Part shown: positions 18,811 to 25,834 of the stretch, one piece after another
Layout of the letters: each line of letters begins with the position of its first letter
Numbering within the stretch: position 1 is the stretch's first letter
Assembly: GCA_029262005.1 (NCBI GenBank)
Contig: JAJDAG010000176.1
Location: 1-61,581 of the forward strand
From: Candidatus Zhuqueibacterota bacterium
GTDB lineage: Bacteria; Zhuqueibacterota; Zhuqueibacteria; Oceanimicrobiales; Oceanimicrobiaceae
Direction: 5' to 3'
Length of the DNA: 61,581 nt
The notes under the pieces: model-generated
Database searches by the model: none
What the model was told of the DNA's origin: nothing
What the model saw: only the letters and a program-made list of their open reading frames with translations
Position numbers and translations under genes: made by a program

Positions 18811-20043
18811 CTATGGAACTTGAAGTTCCAGCCTGAACCAATTCAGTGCTGCTTGCACAAAACGTTCTTTATTCCCCAGTCGATCTTTGGTGAAAACTAA
18901 GCGCTTGTTTTTCACCCCGGCGTGCGAAGCAAAGCCAACATAGACGAGACCAACTGGCTTTTCATCGTTCCCGCCGCTGGGGCCTGCAATACCGGTGGTA
19001 GAAATACCAAAATCCGTTGCAGCCAGCTTACGGATTCCAACAGCCATTGCCTCAGCGGTTTCAGCGCTAACAGCGCCTTTTTCCTCAATAATGGTTGCAG
19101 GCACGCCGAGCAAATCAATCTTCGCTTTATTGCTGTAAGTGACAACCCCACGCTCAAAATAAGCAGAACTACCGGACATATTGGTCAGCTTGTTGGCCAA
19201 CAGCCCGCCAGTGCACGACTCAGCAACTGAAACAGTTTGTCCGGATTTTATTAACTGTTTGCCCACAACTTTTTCCAGGGGCGCATCGTCATGTGCATAA
19301 ATGTATTTACCAACTCGCTGCTCAAAAATGCGGATGCCTTGTTGCAAATTCAAAATGCAGGCTTCCTGGCTGCCTGCATTTGCCGTGAGTCGAATATCAA
19401 CGCCTGTGCCTTTCGGCAGAAAAGCAACCTTGACAAGGCGTTCAATCTCATTTATGTTGCCGACTTTTTCAAACAAAGTGGACTCTGCGACTCCCGTTGT
19501 TCGCAGCGTCTTGTGCAAAATACAGGAACCAGAACCCTCAAACATCGGGAAAAGCGTTTGTTCGCACATGGCTTTCATTTCTGCCGGCACACCCGGCAAC
19601 ACGACAATCCGCACATCTTCTTGCTCAAAAATCAACCCTGGCGCAGTACCAACCGGATTATCAATAATACCCGCACCTTCCGGCACAAGCGCCTGGCCTT
19701 CATTAACCCTGGCCATTTTAATGCCTCTCGCAGCGAAAGCATTTTGCAGTCGCGTGAGAATAGCATCATTCTGCACTAATTTTGCGCCAAAATACTCGCA
19801 AACAATATGTTTCGTAATGTCATCGTGCGTCGGCCCCAAGCCACCGGTTGCAATAACAAGATCACTGCGCGACATAGCCGTTTTTAAAGCTGCTTGCAGA
19901 TCTTCCGCACAATCACCAACGGTGGTTATCCAGCGAACATCCGCGCCGAGCCGCGTAAACCCACTGCCTATGAATGCAGCATTCGTGTTAATCGTTTGAC
20001 CGATTAGCAACTCATCGCCAATGGATATAATTTCTACTTTCAT
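18811..20043 (-). CDS. cinA: CinA, competence/damage-inducible protein with NMN deamidase domain
   Basis: 410-residue two-domain protein. The N-terminal MoCF-binding-like domain (about 1-170, ISIGDELLIGQTINTNAAFIG..., ATGGLGPTHDD, GVPAEMK) acts as an ADP-ribose pyrophosphatase in studied members. The C-terminal domain (about 250-405, SVAESCTGGLLANKLTNMSGSSAYFERGVVTYSN split here into its SCTGG and GVVTYSN signatures, then GIAGPSGG) is the PncC-type nicotinamide-mononucleotide amidohydrolase of NAD salvage. The start overlaps the pgpA stop by four bases (ATGA), showing coupling. It is full length. Confidence 0.96.
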   Translation of the reverse strand: MKVEIISIGDELLIGQTINTNAAFIGSGFTRLGADVRWITTVGDCAEDLQAALKTAMSRSDLVIATGGLGPTHDDITKHIVCEYFGAKLVQNDAILTRLQNAFAARGIKMARVNEGQALVPEGAGIIDNPVGTAPGLIFEQEDVRIVVLPGVPAEMKAMCEQTLFPMFEGSGSCILHKTLRTTGVAESTLFEKVGNINEIERLVKVAFLPKGTGVDIRLTANAGSQEACILNLQQGIRIFEQRVGKYIYAHDDAPLEKVVGKQLIKSGQTVSVAESCTGGLLANKLTNMSGSSAYFERGVVTYSNKAKIDLLGVPATIIEEKGAVSAETAEAMAVGIRKLAATDFGISTTGIAGPSGGNDEKPVGLVYVGFASHAGVKNKRLVFTKDRLGNKERFVQAALNWFRLELQVP

Positions 20044-20498
20044 GCCAATTGCGAGGTAAGCCAGTAAAGCATGCGCAAGGAAATCAAAGCGTATATTCCG
20101 GCAATTACATCATCCATCATAACACCCCAACCTTTGGGCAAATCCTCCATCTGCTTGACGGGTGGCAATTTTAGAATATCAAAAAACCGAAACAGAGCAC
20201 AGCCAATTACAAGCCAGAAGAAGGATTTTTCAAAAAGAGCAAACGTGATAAAGACGCCGACAATCTCGTCAATAACAATTATTTGATGGTCTTTGACACC
20301 GGATGAATTTTCCACTGCAGTTGCAGACCAGGCACCCAGCCAGAAAAGTGGAACCAGTAAGAAAACAAAAAGAAGCGAGTCAGTACCGGGAATCAGCCAA
20401 TATAAAAAAAGACCCACAATGCTGCCGGCAGTGCCAGGTGCGAGTGGAGTATATCCTGAAAAAAAACCAGTTGCGATGAGGCGAGAAAAAAAATTCAT
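20040..20498 (-). CDS. pgpA: phosphatidylglycerophosphatase A
   Basis: 152-residue membrane phosphatase that removes the phosphate from phosphatidylglycerophosphate to give phosphatidylglycerol. Family features are the N-terminal GFFSGYTPLAPGTAGS, the DEIVGVF acidic motif near residue 75, FFDILKLPP, and GWGVMMDDVIAG with its paired Asp residues, plus several hydrophobic segments. It starts directly after the pgsA stop and overlaps cinA by four bases, so consecutive steps of phosphatidylglycerol synthesis are encoded together. Confidence 0.95.
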   Translation of the reverse strand: MNFFSRLIATGFFSGYTPLAPGTAGSIVGLFLYWLIPGTDSLLFVFLLVPLFWLGAWSATAVENSSGVKDHQIIVIDEIVGVFITFALFEKSFFWLVIGCALFRFFDILKLPPVKQMEDLPKGWGVMMDDVIAGIYALISLRMLYWLTSQLA

Positions 20499-21122
20499 TT
20501 ATCGAACATTTGTCGGCACAAATACGCGGTAGCAGGCAATGACCAGGCTTTTAAGAAGATAACGGTTTTCAGTTAAGTAGACAATGCCGGTCGTCAATGT
20601 GTATAAAGTCACAAACATCATCACATTCCAAACAATGTTCCAATCGTACACCATCTGCATAAAGGCAGGCATCGTGGCTAATCCTGCATGTTCTTGCATG
20701 GCGATGATCCAGAGTAGCATCAGGTAAATAACGACCATTTGCAACGCTGTTTTCCATTTTGCCAGACTAATGGTCTCGAATGATCTTCTAGTTGAAATCG
20801 AATAGGCACGCAATCCTGTTATCAGGGCGTCTCGCGAGGCCATCGCTACAAACATCCAAACGGGGATAAGTTCGAGAAAGGCAAACATGCCAAACGCTGT
20901 AGAAACAAGTATTTTGTCAGCAAGTGGATCGAGATATTTTCCGGTAATTGTAATACTGCCGAACTTGCGGGCGATATAACCGTCGTACCAATCCGTAGCT
21001 GAAGCAAGTATGTAAACCAGCAGCGAAGCATACTTCATGCTGACTTCCTCGTAGGTAAGCAACATGGCAAAAACCGGCGTCAAGGCCATACGGAGCACTG
21101 TAAGTTGATTGGGCAACGTCAT
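20499..21122 (-). CDS. pgsA: CDP-diacylglycerol-glycerol-3-phosphate 3-phosphatidyltransferase
   Basis: 207-residue inner-membrane enzyme making phosphatidylglycerophosphate from CDP-diacylglycerol and glycerol-3-phosphate. The CDP-alcohol phosphotransferase signature is seen near residues 42-65: a D-x2-D-G pattern (DWYDGYIAR) followed by GxxLDPLADK. Multiple transmembrane helices follow. It is first in the pgsA-pgpA-cinA-thpR unit, and adjoining genes touch or overlap. Since this same organism also carries a GGGPS-like gene, both glycerol-3-phosphate and possibly glycerol-1-phosphate lipid chemistry may be present. Confidence 0.95.
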   Translation of the reverse strand: MTLPNQLTVLRMALTPVFAMLLTYEEVSMKYASLLVYILASATDWYDGYIARKFGSITITGKYLDPLADKILVSTAFGMFAFLELIPVWMFVAMASRDALITGLRAYSISTRRSFETISLAKWKTALQMVVIYLMLLWIIAMQEHAGLATMPAFMQMVYDWNIVWNVMMFVTLYTLTTGIVYLTENRYLLKSLVIACYRVFVPTNVR

Positions 21123-21241
21123 AGAAAATAAATCGCTAACTTGTTCCTGTCATGCTTCCTTTTCTTGATAAATTTCGATGCAGATGCGTCCCTTATTGCG
21201 ATTGGCGAAATTACTTGATGATTTTATTTTTCAGGCTGTTT

Positions 21242-21838
21242 TTATATAACGACACGGCCCTCAAGCGCTCTTGTGAGCGTCATTTCGTCAGCATATTCCA
21301 GGTTGCTGCCAACAGGCAGACCACGAGCAATTCGAGTCATCTTGATTTCCAAAGGCTTGATCAACTTCTCCAGATACAGCGCTGTAGCTTCTCCCTCAGT
21401 ATTGGGATTGGTAGCGATAATGACTTCACGCGTATCATTACTTAATCTACGCAAAAGTTCTTTGATGCGCAAGTCTTCCGGACCAATTCCTTCTAACGGT
21501 GACAAAGCGCCACCGAGGACGTGATAAAGCCCTTTATATTCGCCGGTTCGCTCAATAGCCAACATATCGTTCGCTTCTTCAACCACACAAATAAACTCTC
21601 TGTCTCGTTTCTCGCTGGTACAAACTTGGCACGGATCGGTTTCGGTTATGTTGAAGCAAACAGAGCAGAACAGAATATTTTCTTTTACTGCCACAATTGC
21701 TTCAGCCAAAGTTCTGACCTCATGTTCGGGCCGTTTCAACAAATAGAAGACGAGCCTTTGCGCTGATTTCCTGCCAATACCCGGCAGCTTTGACAGCTCG
21801 GAAATGGCCCGCTCCATTGAAACTGAGGAGTATTGCAT
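21242..21838 (-). CDS. recR: recombination mediator RecR
   Basis: 198-residue component of the RecFOR pathway that helps load RecA on gapped DNA. The helix-hairpin-helix LPGIGRKSAQRLVFYLL is at the start, the four-Cys zinc finger CSVCFN...CQVC at about residues 57-72, and the Toprim domain (ICVVEEANDMLAIE, YHVLGGALSPLEGIGP) after it. It sits downstream of dnaX and the YbaB gene in the classic dnaX-ybaB-recR order. Confidence 0.97.
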   Translation of the reverse strand: MQYSSVSMERAISELSKLPGIGRKSAQRLVFYLLKRPEHEVRTLAEAIVAVKENILFCSVCFNITETDPCQVCTSEKRDREFICVVEEANDMLAIERTGEYKGLYHVLGGALSPLEGIGPEDLRIKELLRRLSNDTREVIIATNPNTEGEATALYLEKLIKPLEIKMTRIARGLPVGSNLEYADEMTLTRALEGRVVI

Positions 21839-21869
21839 ATACGCTTACCCGGCCTGACCTGAAAATCGC

Positions 21870-22199
21870 CTAAAACCCAGGCATCTTGAAACCAGGAGGC
21901 ATCATGCCGCCGGTAACCTTGCCCATCTCCTCACCGGCCAATTCCTGTGCCTTTTCCATAGCCTGATTCACTGCGGCCACAACCAGATCTTCCAACATTT
22001 CTACATCTTCAGAATCCACAACCTGTGGATCTATTTTAACAGCAACAATCTCCAGTTTACCGTTTACGGTGGTCGTCACCATACCACCCCCCGCACTGCC
22101 CTCGACCTCCAACTCTGCAAGTCCATCCTGAACCTGTTGCATTTTCTCCTGCATCTTCTGGGCTTGCTTCAAAATATCGCCCATCCCAAATTTCGACAT
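21870..22199 (-). CDS. YbaB/EbfC family nucleoid-associated protein
   Basis: 109-residue DNA-binding protein of the YbaB/EbfC family. Members form tweezer-like dimers and act as nucleoid proteins. The coiled-coil start (GDILKQAQKMQEKMQQVQDGLAE), the central VEGSAGGGMV and the Met/Pro/Gly-rich tail (GGMMPPGFKMPGF) are typical. The start at 22199 is fixed by AGGAGAG four bases upstream; a longer in-frame start would overlap the dnaX end and has no ribosome site. It is the middle gene of dnaX-ybaB-recR. Confidence 0.95.
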   Translation of the reverse strand: MSKFGMGDILKQAQKMQEKMQQVQDGLAELEVEGSAGGGMVTTTVNGKLEIVAVKIDPQVVDSEDVEMLEDLVVAAVNQAMEKAQELAGEEMGKVTGGMMPPGFKMPGF

Positions 22200-22227
22200 T
22201 TGACTCTCCTGATAAACTGCAAACTTA

Positions 22228-24009
22228 TTACATCGTAGCGCCTTTACGATCTTCGACGACTTCACCATCAAATATTTCAATCACACGTTTGACGATTGGT
22301 ATTTCAAGGACATCGTCATCTGAACTCCGTTGCTCAGGCTCGATCCCGGGCGTGGCCTCAAGCACCTGCACCGGTGTATCTGAACGCTGTACGGATATTG
22401 CTTCACTAAATTCTTTACTCTCATTTTTATGGCACCGAATTCCAAGCTTAAAGCCGGTTATGTGAGCAACAACCTCTTGAACAATGCCACGATTTTGTTC
22501 GACAGTTTTCAGGTGAAATCCGCTTCCCTTGCCAAACGATATTTCAAGCTGGCTATCGGTGACAGCCGTCGGGTAGCCCTCACTTAAAAAAGAACCCAAA
22601 TGAATTTTTTTCGCCTTCACCTGGTCAAGAATTCTCGGCCACTCGGCTTTAACTTTTTCCAGAGACACGACCGCATTTTCAGACGACAATGGCTCAACAT
22701 CTGAAGCGCCGTTGCCTTTTCCATTAACAGGGGCCGTAGCCCTCTCTGCCGGTACAGGTTCGCTAATCGTCGGCTTGAGCTGCCTGATACTCACGACACC
22801 GGCCGTAGCCTTTGTTTTTGCAGAAACAGGGGCATCGCCTGATTGCGGCGCAGCACTATTTGACACCCCGGGTAGCTGCCCCGGATTGTTAATACTTGAA
22901 ATAAGTGTGCCCAAATCTACACTCGTATCCATCTTAGTCATCTTGATAAGGGCAATCTCCAGCATCAGTTTTGGGTTGGTGCTGCGTTTGGTCTGAAAAG
23001 CTGCATCAGAAGCAATTTGAATGAGCCTGAGAAAATCCGTATCGGAATATGTCCCGAGAGAATTTTCATAACGTTTTTTGTAAGTTTCCAGGCCCTCGAG
23101 TAAATCTGTTTTGCCGGTCGCCTTCACCACCAGCATATTTCTGAAATGCTCAGCAAGTCCTCCCAAAAATTCACCCATATCGTAACCCTGACTGAACACT
23201 TTTTCGACCAGATTCAACCCAGCATCAACATCCCGGCGTGCGATGGTGTCTGAGCACTCAAAAAAGAACTCCTGATCAATAACGCCGAGCAAATCTGTCA
23301 AGTCGCTTAGCTTTATCTCATTGCCACAGAAAGAAATAACCTGATCGAGCAAACTCTGGCTGTCGCGTAAACTGCCATCTGCCTTACGTGCAATAAGGTA
23401 AAGTGACTCAACATCAATTGTCACTTTCTCTGCATCGCAAATGCTTCGAAGTTTCTCAGCAATTTCATTTGGTGGAATACGTCGAAAATCGTAGCGCTGG
23501 CAACGAGACAAAATCGTTGCTGGAACTTTGTGAAATTCCGTCGTCGCAAAAATAAAAAACACATTGGGAGGAGGCTCTTCCAACGTCTTTAACAATGCAT
23601 TAAATGCCTCCGTAGTCAACATGTGTACTTCATCAATAATATAGATCTTGTGCTTGCCCTTGGAGGCGGCATATTTGAGATTCTCGCGTAAATTGCGCAC
23701 CTCGTCTATACCACGATTAGAAGCGCCATCAATTTCAAAAACATCAAGGCTACGACTTTCGGTGATTTCCTTACAGCTTGCACAGGTGTTGCAAGGATCC
23801 GGCGTGGGCCCCTTATCACAATTAACTGCTTTGGCGAAAATACGGGCGGTTGTGGTTTTTCCCACACCGCGTGGACCGGAAAAAAGATAAGCGGAGGCCA
23901 AACGATCATTCAGGATGGCATTTTTCAGAGTTGTGGAGACATGGTCTTGAGAAACCACATCTTCAAACTTCATTGGGCGCCATTTTCTGGCTAAAACCAC
24001 GTAAGACAT
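22228..24009 (-). CDS. dnaX: DNA polymerase III subunit gamma/tau
   Basis: 593-residue clamp-loader ATPase. The start at 24009 (MSYVVLARKWRP) fits the family and has AGGAG upstream; an in-frame ATG at 24093 would run into the SRP RNA. AAA+ motifs are the Walker A GPRGVGKTT, the four-Cys zinc module (CDKGPTPDPCNTCASC), Walker B with DEVHMLT, and sensor 1 (FATTEFHKVPATILSRCQR). The clamp-loader collar follows. The C-terminal third is rich in Ala, Pro and Ser before a small tau-like domain. I saw no clear slippery site that would make a short gamma form, but did not search exhaustively. Confidence 0.97.
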   Translation of the reverse strand: MSYVVLARKWRPMKFEDVVSQDHVSTTLKNAILNDRLASAYLFSGPRGVGKTTTARIFAKAVNCDKGPTPDPCNTCASCKEITESRSLDVFEIDGASNRGIDEVRNLRENLKYAASKGKHKIYIIDEVHMLTTEAFNALLKTLEEPPPNVFFIFATTEFHKVPATILSRCQRYDFRRIPPNEIAEKLRSICDAEKVTIDVESLYLIARKADGSLRDSQSLLDQVISFCGNEIKLSDLTDLLGVIDQEFFFECSDTIARRDVDAGLNLVEKVFSQGYDMGEFLGGLAEHFRNMLVVKATGKTDLLEGLETYKKRYENSLGTYSDTDFLRLIQIASDAAFQTKRSTNPKLMLEIALIKMTKMDTSVDLGTLISSINNPGQLPGVSNSAAPQSGDAPVSAKTKATAGVVSIRQLKPTISEPVPAERATAPVNGKGNGASDVEPLSSENAVVSLEKVKAEWPRILDQVKAKKIHLGSFLSEGYPTAVTDSQLEISFGKGSGFHLKTVEQNRGIVQEVVAHITGFKLGIRCHKNESKEFSEAISVQRSDTPVQVLEATPGIEPEQRSSDDDVLEIPIVKRVIEIFDGEVVEDRKGATM

Positions 24010-24087
24010 ACGAAGGAATCTCCTGCCATCAATTGAGGATTTCAAAACAAAACTGCGGGGACATACCAGAACAGTCTCACCTGCAGC

Positions 24088-24248
24088 AGCCACCTATGTA
24101 GCAGAAATAAACAACTCCAGCCAGGGTTCCATCGGCACATGACATAAACGCTTACCGCTGCTACCTTCCGGTCCTGACGGGGTTGGGCATCATTCCATTG
24201 CGAAGGAGCTGACCTTCAACGCTGTTTATTTCTGCTACATGGGTGGCT
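24088..24248 (-). ncRNA. ffs: signal recognition particle RNA, small bacterial type
   Basis: On the minus strand the core reads GTCAGGACCGGAAGGTAGC, the SRP RNA tip with its GGAA tetraloop and the asymmetric loop that binds Ffh. The ends are closed by a long stem: 24096-24112 pairs perfectly with 24224-24240 (17 bp), and a further 8 bp outside pair with one mismatch (24088-24095 with 24241-24248). About 160 nt in all is longer than the usual 100-115 nt small form but shorter than the 260-nt form with an Alu domain. The outer stem may belong to the precursor. The location just upstream of dnaX matches the order in Bacillus. Confidence 0.9.
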
Positions 24249-24265
24249 CAAGCAAATTCACTGAG

Positions 24266-24352
24266 CGGAGAGGGAGGGATTCGAACCCCCGGTGACCAAA
24301 GGCCACAACGGTTTTCGAGACCGCCCCATTAAGCCAGCTCTGGCACCTCTCC
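24266..24352 (-). tRNA. tRNA-Ser (anticodon CGA)
   Basis: 87-nt tRNA with a long variable arm. The acceptor stem GGAGAGG pairs with CCTCTCC, the anticodon loop is CTCGAAA (anticodon CGA, codon UCG), and the T loop is GGTTCGAATCC. No encoded CCA. Confidence 0.95.
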
Positions 24353-24390
24353 AAAATGATCTAAAAATATCGATTGCCCCATGCGAAAAA

Positions 24391-24484
<94 letters not shown>

Positions 24485-24487
24485 AAA

Positions 24488-24964
24488 CTACTGCTTTTTT
24501 CTTAATTTCTGAAAGAACGATTGCAAAATCCCCAGAGACTTACTTTCGAGTATGCCCTGCGTAACAGTGATGCTTGAGTGAAGGTTGGAGTTATGCAGTA
24601 TATCCAATGCCGAACCACAGGCGCCCATGCGGGAATCGCTAACTCCGAACACAACGTGAGGAATTCGAGAGAGATAAATTGCACCGGCGCACATTGGACA
24701 CGGTTCCTTTGTTACATACAAGACCGCATCCTCAAGCCGCCAACTGTTCAATGTATTTGCTGCCGCTGTCAAGGCAATCATTTCGGCATGGGCTGTCGGG
24801 TCTTGCAACGACTCAACCATATTGTACCCTCTCCCTACAACCCTACCGCCCGTTACAACCACCGCCCCAATTGGAACTTCGTTCTTTTCAAACGCTCTCT
24901 CCGCTTCACAATAGGCCAATTCCATCCAAGTTTCATGAGTTGGTAATTGCAACGAGAACGCCAC
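24488..24964 (-). CDS. tadA: tRNA-specific adenosine deaminase TadA
   Basis: 158-residue zinc deaminase that converts A34 to inosine in tRNA-Arg(ACG), letting one tRNA read CGU, CGC and CGA. The catalytic HAE motif (TAHAEMIAL) and zinc ligands PCPMC are intact, and the flanking VPIGAVVV and RMGACGSALDIL are typical. The start is GTG at 24964; it is preferred over the later ATG because the helix HETWMELAYCEAERAF aligns with the family N-terminus. The substrate tRNA-Arg(ACG) is encoded 22 bases upstream on the same strand, and two tRNA-Ser genes follow, so all may be in one transcript. Confidence 0.96.
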   Translation of the reverse strand: MAFSLQLPTHETWMELAYCEAERAFEKNEVPIGAVVVTGGRVVGRGYNMVESLQDPTAHAEMIALTAAANTLNSWRLEDAVLYVTKEPCPMCAGAIYLSRIPHVVFGVSDSRMGACGSALDILHNSNLHSSITVTQGILESKSLGILQSFFQKLRKKQ

Positions 24965-24985
24965 GCCTCTTAAATAAAAAAACAG

Positions 24986-25059
24986 TACGCCCGAAGGGAG
25001 TCGAACCCCTAACCTCTTGGTCCGTAGCCAAGCACTCTATCCAATTGAGCTACGGGCGC
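24986..25059 (-). tRNA. tRNA-Arg (anticodon ACG)
   Basis: 74-nt tRNA. The anticodon stem is CTTGG/CCAAG with loop CTACGGA (anticodon ACG), the D arm is GCTCAATTGGATAGAGT, and the T arm is AGGGGTTCGACTCCCT. A34 needs conversion to inosine by TadA, whose gene is next downstream. Confidence 0.95.
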
Positions 25060-25082
25060 AGCCAAAACAAGTTAAACAAATG

Positions 25083-25155
25083 TAGCGCATACGGGAGTCG
25101 AACCCGTGTTACCGGCGTGAGAGGCCAGCGTCCTAGGCCACTAGACGAATGCGCC
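25083..25155 (-). tRNA. tRNA-Glu (anticodon CTC)
   Basis: 73-nt tRNA. The anticodon stem is CTGGC/GCCGG with loop CTCTCAC (anticodon CTC, codon GAG), the D arm starts TCGTCTAGTGG as in other tRNA-Glu genes, and the T arm is ACGGGTTCGACTCCCGT. It is the first of the tRNA-Glu - tRNA-Arg - tadA - tRNA-Ser - tRNA-Ser series. Confidence 0.94.
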
Positions 25156-25449
25156 GCAATAAGCATAAAGACCCATAAATCAGGTCAAAAATATATCCAA
25201 TTATCCATATAAAAGCAAGTGCTATTTTTTTACACTGGTAGATAAATCCCTATCCATTCTGAGTTAGATGAAAACTGGGAGAGTATACAGCCTAATCTAA
25301 TGTGGCAAAGCTCCGTTATCCAGATAGTGAGCTCTCCATGTTCAGATCTATCAAAAAAAACAATGGTTTGGATTGATACAGAAAAAAGTGGGCTGAATAA
25401 ACATTTTGAATATTGGGGCCGATGCTAAGTTAAAGACAAATCAAAAACT

Positions 25450-25809
25450 ATGAATCCGAAAAAAACAATTATCGTTGAAGACGACCAGGCATTTATCGCC
25501 CTTATCAAACTGGCGTTGCGTGACATGACTTTTGACCTGCATGTCGCGATCGATGGGCAGACGGCTTTGGCGCAGATTGAAAAAATGAAATTTGATCTCA
25601 TTATATGCGATTATCGATTGCCGGATGCTACTGGAATTGAAATCATAAAGTCGGCGAAAGAACATAACCGTGACTGCGAAGCCATACTCATCAGCGCGGC
25701 AGCCGCAGACATGATGAACACATCACCCGACGATTTAGATCTGCTTGGGTTCTTGCAAAAGCCATTCTCCCACAATGCGTTGCGCCAGATCGTTGCACAA
25801 GCTTTCTGA
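25450..25809 (+). CDS. single-domain response regulator (receiver only)
   Basis: 119-residue CheY-like receiver with no output domain. The phosphorylation site is Asp54 (IICDYRLPD), the acidic pocket Glu10-Asp11-Asp12, the switch Ser82 (LISAAA) and the invariant Lys104 (LQKPF). It could be a phosphorelay shuttle or work by protein-protein contact. No kinase adjoins it; the only kinase in the window is 31 kb away. The ribosome site is weak. A 294-base gap with no gene separates it from the tRNA-Glu gene. Confidence 0.92.
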   Translation: MNPKKTIIVEDDQAFIALIKLALRDMTFDLHVAIDGQTALAQIEKMKFDLIICDYRLPDATGIEIIKSAKEHNRDCEAILISAAAADMMNTSPDDLDLLGFLQKPFSHNALRQIVAQAF

Positions 25810-25834
25810 CATATTCTTGTACTTCATCCAAACA

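Noticed and set aside
24010-24093. Longer dnaX start at 24093
   Set aside because: It would extend into the SRP RNA stem and adds residues not found in the family; 24009 has AGGAG and the MSYVVLARKWRP start.
25260-25430. Possible riboswitch before the receiver gene (GGCAAAGCTCCG resembles part of a c-di-GMP aptamer)
   Set aside because: The other conserved blocks and the two-stem layout of that class are missing, and the match is a few bases only.
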